DNA of 64,000 nucleotides, taken from assembly GCF_900109455.1 (NCBI RefSeq), contig NZ_FOAG01000011.1, forward strand, positions 1 to 64,000, given 5' to 3'. Below the pieces are notes generated by a model that was given only the letters and a program-made list of their open reading frames with translations, ran no database searches and was not told where the DNA came from. How positions within the stretch are numbered: position 1 is the first letter of the stretch; each line of letters starts with the position of its first letter. The translations under genes and the position numbers were made by a program. Shown piece after piece: positions 28,774 through 37,712 of this stretch. The DNA is from Roseovarius azorensis. Its GTDB lineage: Bacteria; Pseudomonadota; Alphaproteobacteria; Rhodobacterales; Rhodobacteraceae.

Positions 28774-29880
28774 ATGAGCAACCCATCGCTTCTTATCCTC
28801 GCCGGTGACGGCATCGGCCCCGAAGTCATGGCCGAAGTGACCAAGATCATCGGCTGGTTCGGCGCCAGGCGCGGTGTCACATTTGACGTGAGCGAGGATC
28901 TGGTCGGCGGCTGCGCCTATGACAAGCACGGCACACCGCTGCATGACGACACGATGGCAAGGGCGCAGGAGGTTGACGCGGTTCTTCTGGGCGCCGTTGG
29001 CGGGCCGAAATACGACAGCCTCGATTTCAGCGTCAAACCGGAACGCGGCCTGTTGCGGCTGCGCAAGGAAATGGACCTCTTCGCCAACCTGCGTCCGGCG
29101 CAGTGCTTTGATGCGCTGGCGGATTTCTCCAGCCTCAAGCGCGAGGTGGTCGCGGGTCTGGACATCATGATCGTGCGCGAGTTGACGAGCGGCATCTATT
29201 TCGGCGAGCCGCGGGGCATCTTTACCGAGGGCAACGAGCGCGTGGGCATCAACACGCAGCGCTATACCGAATCCGAAATCGACCGTGTGGCGCGCGCGGC
29301 CTTCGAGCTTGCGCGCAAGCGCGGCAACAAGGTCTGCTCGATGGAAAAGGCCAATGTGATGGAATCCGGCATCCTCTGGCGCGAGGTGGTGCAGCGCGTG
29401 CATGACACCGATTACCCGGATGTCGAGCTGAGCCATATGTACGCGGACGCAGGCGCGATGCAGCTCTGCCGCTGGCCCAAGCAGTTCGACGTGATCGTGA
29501 CCGACAACCTGTTTGGCGACCTTTTGTCGGATGCCGCCGCGATGCTGACCGGTAGTTTGGGCATGCTGCCCTCGGCCTCGCTCGGGGCGCCGATGGCCAA
29601 TGGCCGGCCCAAGGCGCTCTATGAACCGGTGCATGGTTCGGCCCCCGACATCGCGGGTCAGGGCAAGGCCAACCCGATCGCCTGCATTCTCAGCTTTGCC
29701 ATGGCGCTGCGCTATTCCTTTGACATGGGCGAGGATGCGACGCGCGTTGAAAAAGCAGTGGAAAAAGTGCTCGCGGACGGGGTGCGCACCGCCGACCTGC
29801 TGGGCGAAGAGGGCGCTGTGCCGGTTTCAACCGCGCAGATGGGCGACGCCGTCGTGGCCGCGCTCGACGCCAGCCTCTGA
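28774..29880 (+). CDS. leuB: 3-isopropylmalate dehydrogenase
   Basis: 368 residues. Oxidatively decarboxylates 3-isopropylmalate with NAD+ and Mg2+, third step of leucine synthesis. Motifs: [56 protein letters not shown], and the metal/NAD region from [20 protein letters not shown] to [12 protein letters not shown] and [18 protein letters not shown]. The start [13 protein letters not shown] is canonical. It has its own promoter candidate, so it need not depend on leuCD. Confidence 0.97.
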   Translation: MSNPSLLILAGDGIGPEVMAEVTKIIGWFGARRGVTFDVSEDLVGGCAYDKHGTPLHDDTMARAQEVDAVLLGAVGGPKYDSLDFSVKPERGLLRLRKEMDLFANLRPAQCFDALADFSSLKREVVAGLDIMIVRELTSGIYFGEPRGIFTEGNERVGINTQRYTESEIDRVARAAFELARKRGNKVCSMEKANVMESGILWREVVQRVHDTDYPDVELSHMYADAGAMQLCRWPKQFDVIVTDNLFGDLLSDAAAMLTGSLGMLPSASLGAPMANGRPKALYEPVHGSAPDIAGQGKANPIACILSFAMALRYSFDMGEDATRVEKAVEKVLADGVRTADLLGEEGAVPVSTAQMGDAVVAALDASL

Positions 29881-29950
29881 AGCGGGGGCGGGACAGCGTG
29901 AAGAGCCGTGCGGGTAGCACGCTCGACGGCAGTCTCAGCCCAAATCCCGC

Positions 29951-29977
29951 TTGCAATGACGCGCCACGCGGTATACT
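29951..29977 (+). promoter_or_regulatory. Promoter of tRNA-Pro
   Basis: TTGCAA (29951-29956) and TATACT (29972-29977), 15 bp apart, end 14 bp before the mature 5' end of the tRNA. The arrangement fits a strong stable-RNA promoter. Confidence 0.6.
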
Positions 29978-29991
29978 CGCCTGTCTACGGT

Positions 29992-30068
29992 CGGGCTGTA
30001 GCGCAGCCTGGTAGCGCACCTGCTTCGGGAGCAGGGGGTCGGAGGTTCGAATCCTCTCAGCCCGACCA
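29992..30068 (+). tRNA. tRNA-Pro (anticodon CGG)
   Basis: A 77-nt cloverleaf with encoded CCA. Acceptor CGGGCTG pairs with CAGCCCG (30058-30064). The anticodon stem CCTGC/GCAGG encloses TTCGGGA, giving anticodon CGG. The T arm is GGAGG-TTCGAAT-CCTCT (closing pair imperfect), and the discriminator is A. It reads CCG codons. A good promoter lies just upstream. Confidence 0.95.
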
Positions 30069-30197
30069 GGGATCTTCGAAGGTTTCTCCGACACCCTCAC
30101 CGCCACCGCTTGCGATCTTTGGCAGACAGGCTAAACCTGAGGTGGTGGCGGGGTCGCGCCTGGCTACCTTGCGGGCGACATGTCGGGAGATGACATC

Positions 30198-30689
30198 ATG
30201 CATTCGAGACTGCGCAGCGGCGAACGCACGGTCACGCCGCCGGAAACGCCCGATGCCGGTCTGTGGTTCATCGGCCGCATCCACACGCCATGGGCGATGC
30301 GCGAGGACTGCCCGCGCCAGGGGCGGCTGGACGGGCCAGAGTGCCGGATCGAGATCTTCGCGCCCTGGGCGGCGGCGCTCGAGGGCATCGGGGCCTATGG
30401 CCATCTCGAAATCCTCTACTGGCTGGACCGCTCGCGCCGTGATCTGGTGCGGCAGAACCCCAAGGATGACGGGCAGCGGTTCTTTGGCACATTCGCCCTG
30501 CGTTCGCCGCAGCGGCCCAATCCCATCGGGATATCGAAGGTGCGGCTGGTCGCGGTCGAGGGGGCAGCGCTGATCGTGCGGGGGCTGGATTGTCTTGACG
30601 GCACGCCGCTCATCGACATCAAGCCCGACCGCTGCGAATTCACCCCCAAGGCCCCGGCCAAGGCGGCGGACCCGCACGGACAGGGCTGA
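30198..30689 (+). CDS. TrmO-like (TsaA family) tRNA methyltransferase
   Basis: 163 residues. The TsaA/TrmO beta-barrel family methylates t6A37 in tRNA-Thr using SAM. Seen here: WFIGRIHTPW, LEILYWLDRSRRDLV, the signature ALRSPQRPNPIGISKV (about residues 99-114) and GLDCLDGTPLIDIKPD. The start at 30198 has GGGAG 8 nt upstream. An ATG six codons earlier (30180) is possible but weaker. It lies next to tRNA-Pro without overlap. The exact substrate in this clade is inferred. Confidence 0.85.
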   Translation: MHSRLRSGERTVTPPETPDAGLWFIGRIHTPWAMREDCPRQGRLDGPECRIEIFAPWAAALEGIGAYGHLEILYWLDRSRRDLVRQNPKDDGQRFFGTFALRSPQRPNPIGISKVRLVAVEGAALIVRGLDCLDGTPLIDIKPDRCEFTPKAPAKAADPHGQG

Positions 30690-30724
30690 ACGATTGCTCC
30701 GGCATGTCCCCCCCGCCGCAGCGA

Positions 30725-31447
30725 TCAAAGACCGGCCGCCACCCGCCGCACCGTCTCGAGCCGTTGCGCATTGGGCGGGTGCGTGCCCAGAAAGCGATTG
30801 CCCGGATCGGGGATCTGGCTGAAGAACGCGGCACCTTTCACAGGGTTATATCCGGCGCGATGCGTGATCACCGTGCCCAGTGCATCCGCCTCCAGTTCGA
30901 AATTCTTGGAATAGCTGCGTGCGCCCACGCCCGCGCCGATTTCCACCGCCTGATCGACCGCAGCCTGGCTGGCTCCGGTCATCGCCGCGAGGCCCCCGAG
31001 CAGGATCGCGCCCGTGGCCGCGTTCTGTTGCTGGCGTGGTATGTGCCCGGCAATGTGATGCGCCGCCTCATGTCCCATGACAAAGGCCAGCTCATCGGGG
31101 TTGCGCACGGATGCGATCATCGCCAGCGTGAAGGCAAGGATCGGCTGTCCGCTGCGATCGACCGTCTGATAGGCATTGGCGGGCTGGCCGGGGCGGTCGT
31201 CCACGACGATCCGGAAATCACAATTGAGGCGCGGGGCGCGGGCGCGGCATTCGCGCTCGGCGACCGGCTCGACGCGCTCTACGACAGTGATGAACTGCTG
31301 CACCCTGTCGCGAGTCGGCATCGCCGGGGCGGGTCGCGCCGCCGCCTGCGGGGTGGGGCGGGTGACCGGTCCGGATTCGACCACTTCTACACAGCCTGCC
31401 ACGGCGATCAGGGAGATCAGGGCGATCGGGGAAAACCAGTGCTTCAT
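30725..31447 (-). CDS. M48-family metallopeptidase lipoprotein
   Basis: 240 residues. A lipoprotein signal peptide ends at LIAVAGC (Cys 19). The zinc site is H126-E-A-A-H130 in VMGHEAAHHIAGH, with the third ligand glutamate in FELEADALG about 45 residues later. Single domain, similar in plan to BepA without the TPR repeats. Presumably an outer-membrane-associated periplasmic quality-control protease. It converges with the TrmO-like gene. Confidence 0.88.
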   Translation of the reverse strand: MKHWFSPIALISLIAVAGCVEVVESGPVTRPTPQAAARPAPAMPTRDRVQQFITVVERVEPVAERECRARAPRLNCDFRIVVDDRPGQPANAYQTVDRSGQPILAFTLAMIASVRNPDELAFVMGHEAAHHIAGHIPRQQQNAATGAILLGGLAAMTGASQAAVDQAVEIGAGVGARSYSKNFELEADALGTVITHRAGYNPVKGAAFFSQIPDPGNRFLGTHPPNAQRLETVRRVAAGL

Positions 31448-31565
31448 GTATCACTCCTGCACTATCTGTCCCTTTCGTTTTAGCAGGCCTGTGCCGGACT
31501 GACAGCCCTTTTGCAAGCATGTGGTCTGCCCTTGCAAAGACCCGCCAACCGTTTACTCTGGACTC

Positions 31566-31805
31566 ATGTTTTCCATCGAGCACGATTTTGACGCCACCGT
31601 GATCACCCTCGTGGACGAAGGGCAGGCCCCGCTCACCGAGGATGTGATCGTGAACGCCTTTGAGGAATGCGTGACGATCGAACAATACGATCCGCGCACC
31701 GACCGACTGCACAAGATCACCCTGTCGATGGCGCAGTTGCGCGATCTCGGCGCTGCGCTGGACCTGCCCGAAGGGGTCTATATCCACGCCCCCGGGAAAC
31801 CCTAG
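31566..31805 (+). CDS. Small hypothetical protein (79 aa)
   Basis: 79 residues, MFSIEHDFDATVITLVDEGQ to the end, acidic with no membrane segment or known motif. Codon choice and the strong GC third position support it as a real gene. The ribosome-binding site is poor. The stop is immediately followed by the convergent meaB stop. I do not recognise a function, though similar proteins may be common in the family. Confidence 0.6.
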   Translation: MFSIEHDFDATVITLVDEGQAPLTEDVIVNAFEECVTIEQYDPRTDRLHKITLSMAQLRDLGAALDLPEGVYIHAPGKP

Positions 31806-32780
31806 CTATTCGCCGATCCGCGCCAGAACCTCTGCCGCGGCCACGGCGGGGGTCACGTCGCCCGCCGCAACGCGCGCCGCATGATCCTGCATCAAGGCCC
31901 GCGCGGCGGGGGTATCTAGCCGCGCCAGAAGGCCGTGCCGCACCTCCTCGGCGAACCAGTAACGCGCCTGTTCCGCACGGCGGGCGGCGAAATGGCCCTG
32001 CTCGCGCCGCCACGCGACAAGCGCGGTCATCTCTGCCCAGGCGCGGACCAGCCCGTCATCATGCAGCGCCGAAACGGTCATCGCCTTGGGGAACCCTTCC
32101 GGATCCTGCGGTCGCCTGCGCAGCAGGCGCAGCGCCCCGGCATAGTCCGAACAGGTGCGTGTGGCCGCCGGTTTGAGATCGCCGTCGGCCTTGTTCACGA
32201 GGATCAGATCGGCCATTTCCATGATCCCGCGCTTGACCCCCTGCAACTCATCGCCGCCTGCCGGGGCCAGCAGCAGCACGAAGAGGTCGGACATTTCCGC
32301 CACCACGGTTTCGGACTGACCCACGCCCACGGTCTCGATCAGCACCACATCGAAACCGGCGGCCTCGCAGAGCGCCACCGCCTCGCGCGTGCGCCGCGCC
32401 ACGCCGCCCAGATGGGTCTGGCTGGGCGAGGGGCGGATGAACGCGCGGGCGTCGCGGCTGAGCCGTTCCATCCGGGTCTTGTCGCCCAGAATGGACCCGC
32501 CCGAGCGCGCCGACGAGGGATCGACCGCCAGCACCGCGACGCGCAGGCCCTGCCCGGTCAGCATCAGGCCGAAATTCTCGATAAAGGTCGATTTGCCCAC
32601 GCCGGGCGTGCCCGAAAGGCCGATGCGGATGGCCTCGCGCCCGGCGGATTTCAGCGCCTCCATCAGGGCCGCCGCCTGCCCGCGCTGATCGGCGCGGGTG
32701 CTTTCGATCAGGGTGATCGCCCGCGCCAGCGCGCGCCGGTCGCCGCCCGTGATCCTTGCGCTCAGATCTGCAATATCCAT
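31806..32780 (-). CDS. meaB: Methylmalonyl-CoA mutase-associated GTPase MeaB
   Basis: 324 residues of the G3E-type ArgK/MeaB family, which protects and loads adenosylcobalamin-dependent methylmalonyl-CoA or ethylmalonyl-CoA mutase. P-loop GLSGTPGVGKSTFIE (about residues 54-68), VLAVDPSSARSGGSILGDKTRM, IETVGVGQSE and the NKAD base motif. Placement a few kilobases from mch and mcl2 fits service to the ethylmalonyl-CoA pathway. Divergent from hrpB. Confidence 0.95.
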   Translation of the reverse strand: MDIADLSARITGGDRRALARAITLIESTRADQRGQAAALMEALKSAGREAIRIGLSGTPGVGKSTFIENFGLMLTGQGLRVAVLAVDPSSARSGGSILGDKTRMERLSRDARAFIRPSPSQTHLGGVARRTREAVALCEAAGFDVVLIETVGVGQSETVVAEMSDLFVLLLAPAGGDELQGVKRGIMEMADLILVNKADGDLKPAATRTCSDYAGALRLLRRRPQDPEGFPKAMTVSALHDDGLVRAWAEMTALVAWRREQGHFAARRAEQARYWFAEEVRHGLLARLDTPAARALMQDHAARVAAGDVTPAVAAAEVLARIGE

Positions 32781-32924
32781 GCGGCCTCGTTCCCTGGTGA
32801 TCTGACCCTAGATGCCCCGGCTGTTGCGGAAATGTCCAGCCCGTTGCCCTTGATCGTTCTCCGAACACTCGAATCACGACACCCGCCACTGGTCAAGACG
32901 CGCCCGATCCCCGATAAAGCGGCC

Positions 32925-35381
32925 ATGACGCCCCGCCTCCCCATCCATGACACGATCCCTGCCCTGACCGAGGCGCTGCGCGGGCGGGGCCGCGCGGTGC
33001 TGCAGGCGCCGCCCGGTGCGGGCAAAACCACGGTGGTGCCGATTGAGATGCTGCGCGCGGGGCTGACCGAGGGCCGCATCGTGATGCTGGAGCCGCGCCG
33101 TCTGGCCGCGCGCGCCGCTGCCGAACGGATGGCCGAGACCTTGGGCGAAGCCGTCGGCGAAACGGTGGGCTACCGCATCCGGGGCGAGGCAAAGGTCACG
33201 CCCCGCACCCGCATCGAAGTGGTGACCGAGGGGATTCTCACCCGCATGATCCAGTCCGACCCGGATCTACCGGGCGTGGGCGCGGTGATCTTTGACGAGT
33301 TTCACGAGCGTTCGCTCAATGCCGATCTGGGTCTCGCGCTCTGCCTCGAAGTGGCGGGCGCGCTGCGCGAGGATCTGATTCTTCTGGCGATGTCGGCCAC
33401 GCTGGATGCCGAACCTGTGGCGCGGCTGATGGGCGATGTGCCGGTGATCACCTCGCAGGGGCGCAGTTATCCGGTCGAGACGCGCTGGCTGCCGCGACCG
33501 CTGCCGAAGGGACAGAGGTTCGAGGCGGCGCTGGCCGGGCTGGTGCGCGCGGCGGTGGATGAGACGCAGGGCGGTGTGCTTGTCTTTCTGCCCGGCGAGG
33601 GCGAAATCCGCCGTGTCGAAGCGTTGTTATCGGGCAGGTTGCCGGGCGATTGCCACATCCGCCCGCTCTTTGGCGCGATGGAGTTTGCCGCGCAACGCGC
33701 CGCGATCGCGCCTGCGGCCTCGGGCCGCAAGATCGTGCTGGCCACCGCGATTGCCGAAACCTCGCTGACCATAGAGGACATCCGCGTGGTGGTGGATGGC
33801 GGGCGCGCGCGGCGGGCGCGGTTCGATCCCGGATCGGGCATGTCCCGGCTGGTGACAGAGCCGGTGACCCGCGCCGAGGCCGCGCAGCGCGCGGGTCGTG
33901 CGGGGCGCGTGGCCGAGGGGGTCTGTTACCGGCTCTGGACGCGCGGCGAAGAGGGCGCGCTGCGGCCCTTTCCTCCGGCCGAGATCGAGGCGGCGGATCT
34001 GAGCGGTCTGGCGCTGGAACTGGCGCTCTGGGGGGCGGTGCCCGAGGATCTGCCGTTTCTCACCCCGCCCAATCCCGCGAGCCATGCCGAGGCGCAGGCG
34101 CTCTTGTCGATGCTGGGGGCGCTCGATGCGAAGGGGCGCATCACCGCGCATGGCAGGGTGCTGGCGGCCCTGCCGCTGCATCCGCGGCTGGCGCATATGC
34201 TGGTGCTGGCGGGACCAGAGACGGCCCCGCTGGCGGCGCTGCTGGCGGATCGTGATCCGCTGGGGCGTGGAGCGCCGGTCGATCTGGCGCTGCGGCTGGC
34301 GGCGCTGCGGGATTTTCGCGCCTATTCAGAGCGTTACGCGCATCCTGCCAATCGCGCCGCGATCGAGCGGATCAAGACCGAGGCGAAACGGCTGGGCAGG
34401 CAGGCAAGGCGCGCTGATCGGCCCGGTCTGAGCGACGCGCAATGTGCCGCGCTGGCATACCCTGACCGGATAGGGTTGCGCCGTAAGGGCGATGCGCCGC
34501 GCCATGTGCTCTCGGGGGGCAAGGGCGCGGTGCTGCCCGAGGGCGACCCGATGGCGGGGGCGCGGCTGATCGTGGCAACCGATCTGGATGGCGACCCGCG
34601 CGAGGCGCGCATCCGACAGGCGATCCAGATCACCGAGGCCGAAATCCGCGCGCTATATGCCGATCAGATCGCGTGGCGCGACCTCTGCACCTGGGACCGT
34701 CGCGAGCGACGCGTGATCGCCCGGCAGCAGGAGTGTCTTGGCGCGCTCATCCTCGACGACCGGCACTGGAAGGACGCGCCACCCGACGCCATCGCCCGCG
34801 CCATGCTGGAGGGTGTCCGCGATCTGGGCCTCAACTGGACCGATGCCGCGCGGCGCTTTGCGGCACGGGTGATGCTGGCGAGGGCGCAGGCGCCGGACCT
34901 GCCCGACATGACCGACACGGCGCTGCTCGACGGTCTGGAGGAATGGCTGCTGCCCTGTCTGAGCGGCGTGAAGACCGCACAGGACTGGCGGCGGTTCGAC
35001 ATGACCGATGCGCTGCGGGCACGGCTGACATGGGCGCAGATGCAGGCGCTCGACACCGAAGTGCCCGCGCAGTTCACCACGCCGCTGGGCCGCAGGATCC
35101 CGATTGATTACAGCGGTGACGCGCCGGAGATCACCCTGCGGCTGCAGGAAATGTTCGGCCAGACGACTCATCCGGCGGTGGCGGGCAAGCCCCTGCGGGT
35201 CACGCTGTTGTCGCCCGGTCAGCGCCCGGTGCAGACCACCATGGATCTGCCGGGTTTCTGGGCCACGTCCTATGCGGATGTGCGCAAGGATCTGCGCGGG
35301 CGTTATCCCCGGCACCCCTGGCCCGAGGATCCCACCAGGGCCGATCCGACGTTGCGTGCAAAGCCACGCAACACTCCGTGA
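32925..35381 (+). CDS. hrpB: ATP-dependent helicase HrpB
   Basis: 818-residue DEAH-type helicase. Walker A QAPPGAGKTTVVP (near residue 28), motif Ia LEPRRLAARAAAER, DEFH box in IFDEFHERSLNADLGL, motif III SATLD, and motif VI QRAGRAGR. A HrpB C-terminal domain follows. Cellular role is poorly defined in most bacteria. The long open frame before the ATG at 32925 is antisense to meaB and is rejected as coding. Confidence 0.94.
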   Translation: MTPRLPIHDTIPALTEALRGRGRAVLQAPPGAGKTTVVPIEMLRAGLTEGRIVMLEPRRLAARAAAERMAETLGEAVGETVGYRIRGEAKVTPRTRIEVVTEGILTRMIQSDPDLPGVGAVIFDEFHERSLNADLGLALCLEVAGALREDLILLAMSATLDAEPVARLMGDVPVITSQGRSYPVETRWLPRPLPKGQRFEAALAGLVRAAVDETQGGVLVFLPGEGEIRRVEALLSGRLPGDCHIRPLFGAMEFAAQRAAIAPAASGRKIVLATAIAETSLTIEDIRVVVDGGRARRARFDPGSGMSRLVTEPVTRAEAAQRAGRAGRVAEGVCYRLWTRGEEGALRPFPPAEIEAADLSGLALELALWGAVPEDLPFLTPPNPASHAEAQALLSMLGALDAKGRITAHGRVLAALPLHPRLAHMLVLAGPETAPLAALLADRDPLGRGAPVDLALRLAALRDFRAYSERYAHPANRAAIERIKTEAKRLGRQARRADRPGLSDAQCAALAYPDRIGLRRKGDAPRHVLSGGKGAVLPEGDPMAGARLIVATDLDGDPREARIRQAIQITEAEIRALYADQIAWRDLCTWDRRERRVIARQQECLGALILDDRHWKDAPPDAIARAMLEGVRDLGLNWTDAARRFAARVMLARAQAPDLPDMTDTALLDGLEEWLLPCLSGVKTAQDWRRFDMTDALRARLTWAQMQALDTEVPAQFTTPLGRRIPIDYSGDAPEITLRLQEMFGQTTHPAVAGKPLRVTLLSPGQRPVQTTMDLPGFWATSYADVRKDLRGRYPRHPWPEDPTRADPTLRAKPRNTP

Positions 35382-35452
35382 TTTGCAATTTTCACATTCC
35401 TGCCTTAACTTGATGCGATAACAAAGAGTTACTCCGAGCAGGGTATATCCGA

Positions 35453-35911
35453 ATGACGCAACACTTCCCCCGTGCCGCTGGCGCGGTTCATGTCCCACCG
35501 TTTCCGCCCGACATGCAGGTGGCGGCGCTGTGCTGGCGCAAGCGCAAGGGCAGGAAAGAGGTATTGCTGATCACCAGCCGGGACACCGGCCGGTGGGTCG
35601 TGCCAAAGGGCTGGCCGATCGACGGGCTGAATGCGCCGCAATCCGCGCTGCGCGAGGCATGGGAGGAGGCGGGCGTGCGCGGTGACGCCGACAAGGCGCG
35701 TTATGCCGGGCAGTTCTGCTATGACAAGGTGCTGGACAACGGCAAGGAATTGCCGGTCAGGGCCGAGCTTTACAAGGTGCGCCTGCGCATGGAGGATGTC
35801 GAGGACAGCTATCCCGAAGCGCATGAGCGCAAACGTATCTGGGTCGCGCCGCGCAAGGCCGCCAAACTGGTGGATGAGCCGGAGTTGCAGGACATCCTGC
35901 GCAGGCTGTGA
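35453..35911 (+). CDS. NUDIX hydrolase
   Basis: 152 residues. The Nudix box is recognisable as PKGWPIDGLNAPQSALREAWEEAGV, with the REAWEEAG metal-binding half intact. The conserved first glutamate of the GX5E part is replaced (leucine at that place), as in a subgroup of alphaproteobacterial relatives. The N-terminal ITSRDTGRWVVPKG strand fits polyphosphate or dinucleoside-polyphosphate hydrolases. The substrate is unknown. Ends 6 bp from the convergent mch gene. Confidence 0.87.
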   Translation: MTQHFPRAAGAVHVPPFPPDMQVAALCWRKRKGRKEVLLITSRDTGRWVVPKGWPIDGLNAPQSALREAWEEAGVRGDADKARYAGQFCYDKVLDNGKELPVRAELYKVRLRMEDVEDSYPEAHERKRIWVAPRKAAKLVDEPELQDILRRL

Positions 35912-35917
35912 GCGGTC

Positions 35918-36949
35918 TCAGATCGGCATCAGCACCCAGTAATCCAGATCCAGAAGGACATGTGGCAGATACCTGCCGTCCTCTCCCCGCAGCGTGAAGG
36001 GCTCTCCGCCACTGGTCGCCACCAGCCGCAGACGCAGCGCGCCGACACCGGGTGCAGGTGTATCGGCGCGGTCCAGCACCTCTGACCAGGCGCGCACGGT
36101 GTCGCCGGCAAAGCAGGGGTTGGCGTGGCTGCCTGCGTTGATCGCCACGATCATCTGCGCATTGGCTAGGCCATTGAACGAGAGCGCGCGGGCCATCGAG
36201 ATGACGTGCCCGCCATAGATCAGCCGCTTGCCATCGGCGCGGGGCGTGGCGTCGAAATGCGTCTTGGAGGTGTTCTGCCAGAGGCGGGTGGCCATCATGT
36301 GCTCGGCCTCTTCGATGGTCACGCCGTCCACATGGTCGATCTGTTCGCCAATCGCGTAGTCGCCCCAGCGATGCGGTTCGCCCGCGAGGGTGAAATCGTA
36401 ATGGCTGAAATCCAGCCCCGCCGGGATGACCAGATCGGCAGGATCGACCACGGCGGCGGTCTGCGGCACATGGGCGGCGGGTGCGGGGGCTGCCGTGTCG
36501 CGTTTGCGCACCATGACCCAGCGGACGAATTCCATCACCGGCAGATCATGCTGGTTGAACCCGGTGGTGCGCACATAGACGACCCCGGTCTTGCCCGATG
36601 AGTTTTCCTTGAGCCCGATCACCTCGGACTGCGCACGCAGCGTATCGCCCGCGTAGACCGGGCGCAGCCAGCGCGCCTCGGCATAGCCGAGATTGGCCAC
36701 GGCGTTGAGCGAAATATCCGGCACCGATTTGCCAAAGACGATGTGAAACGCCGCCATATCGTCCAGCGGGCTGGCGGGCAGGCCGCAGACATGCGCGAAT
36801 TCGTCCGAGGAATAGAGCGCATGGCGCGCCGGGTAGAGCGCGTGATAGAGCGCGCGCTCGCCCCCCGACACGGTGCGCGGCACCGCGTGGGCGATGACCT
36901 GGCCGATCGTGTAATCCTCGAAGAACCGGCCCGGATTGGTCTTGGCCAT
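35918..36949 (-). CDS. mch: Mesaconyl-CoA hydratase (MaoC-like)
   Basis: 343 residues with two hot-dog MaoC-like halves. N-terminal FFEDYTIGQVIAHAVPRTVSGGE and YPARHALYSSDEFAHVCGLPASPLDDMAAFH match mesaconyl-CoA (beta-methylmalyl-CoA) hydratase of the ethylmalonyl-CoA pathway. The second half has HMMATRLWQNTSKTHFD and LIYGGHVISMARALSFNGL. Neighbours DUF1737, nnrU and mcl2 reproduce the arrangement I recall from Rhodobacter sphaeroides. It converts (2R,3S)-beta-methylmalyl-CoA and mesaconyl-C1-CoA during C2 assimilation. Confidence 0.9.
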   Translation of the reverse strand: MAKTNPGRFFEDYTIGQVIAHAVPRTVSGGERALYHALYPARHALYSSDEFAHVCGLPASPLDDMAAFHIVFGKSVPDISLNAVANLGYAEARWLRPVYAGDTLRAQSEVIGLKENSSGKTGVVYVRTTGFNQHDLPVMEFVRWVMVRKRDTAAPAPAAHVPQTAAVVDPADLVIPAGLDFSHYDFTLAGEPHRWGDYAIGEQIDHVDGVTIEEAEHMMATRLWQNTSKTHFDATPRADGKRLIYGGHVISMARALSFNGLANAQMIVAINAGSHANPCFAGDTVRAWSEVLDRADTPAPGVGALRLRLVATSGGEPFTLRGEDGRYLPHVLLDLDYWVLMPI

Positions 36950-36952
36950 GAC

Positions 36953-37156
36953 TTACTGCTCGCCCAGTTTCATGCCGGGCGCATAGCTGCCCTCTTTTTC
37001 CTTTACCACCGCCTGCCCGCAGCGCATCACGCCATTGGCGGAGTCGAACGCATAGGTCGGGTCGCCATAAAGCTGCCAGCCCGCATTCAGCGCGGCGGTG
37101 ACCTTGTGACAGAATTCCGACGTGTCGTCGGCGCTGAGAAAACGATAGAGTTTCAT
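36953..37156 (-). CDS. DUF1737 domain protein
   Basis: 67 residues, MKLYRFLSADDTSEFCHKVTAALNAGWQLYGDPTYAFD, which is the DUF1737 pattern (short cytoplasmic protein, single domain). Function unknown. Three bases separate its stop from the mch start, so the two are co-translated. The ATG is chosen at 37156, and the longer frame upstream is antisense to the nnrU gene end and lacks a site. Confidence 0.85.
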   Translation of the reverse strand: MKLYRFLSADDTSEFCHKVTAALNAGWQLYGDPTYAFDSANGVMRCGQAVVKEKEGSYAPGMKLGEQ

Positions 37157-37161
37157 GGATT

Positions 37162-37707
37162 TCACCCCGGAAATGGCCAGACGCCCAGCCAGTTGTGGAT
37201 AAAGGTAATGGCAAGGAACATCACCACGGTGATCACCGCCAGCAGGATATCCTTTTTCGCCTCGCCCGGTTCGGGGCGTTGCCATTCTTCGGCAAGGTTG
37301 ATCACCACCACCTCCAGCACCGCCCAGCTCAGAAGTCCGCCAAAGAGCACCAGCGACGCAAGATCGCCGTTGACCAGCAGATGCGCCACCGCCCAGACCT
37401 TGATCGCCGTAAGTTGCGGATGCCGGATCGCGCCGCGCAAACGGCCCCTGGTGGCGCTCATGCCATAAAGGAACACGGCCCCCAGCATCATCAGGTTATT
37501 GACATGAACCATCCAGTCGGGCGGAAACCAGACGTTGATGAATTCCGCCTGCCTGTAGCCGACCACCATCAGCACGAGGCCGGCCAGCACACCGACCGCC
37601 ACAAGGCCCTTGCCAGCATTGCCCATCCGGTCCCGCAGGTCGGGCACCACGCGCTTGAACAGATGCGCGACGGTCCACAGGATCAGCCCGAGGATGAGGT
37701 AAATCAT
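37162..37707 (-). CDS. NnrU family membrane protein
   Basis: 181 residues with about five membrane helices: MIYLILGLILWTVAHLF, GLVAVGVLAGLVLMVVGY, NLMMLGAVFLYGM, LASLVLFGGLLSWAVLEVVVI and ILLAVITVVMFLAITF. Contains RGAIRHPQLTAIKVWAVAHLLVNGDLASL, the NnrU core. NnrU proteins are linked to nitric-oxide metabolism or isoprenoid-like enzymes in other bacteria. Here the gene is inside the mcl2-mch unit, which suggests a different or additional role. Confidence 0.88.
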   Translation of the reverse strand: MIYLILGLILWTVAHLFKRVVPDLRDRMGNAGKGLVAVGVLAGLVLMVVGYRQAEFINVWFPPDWMVHVNNLMMLGAVFLYGMSATRGRLRGAIRHPQLTAIKVWAVAHLLVNGDLASLVLFGGLLSWAVLEVVVINLAEEWQRPEPGEAKKDILLAVITVVMFLAITFIHNWLGVWPFPG

Positions 37708-37712
37708 GGTCG

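Noticed and set aside
31935..32924. The 330-codon extension before hrpB
   Set aside because: It is antisense to meaB, whose protein motifs are unambiguous. The helicase family start is at 32925.
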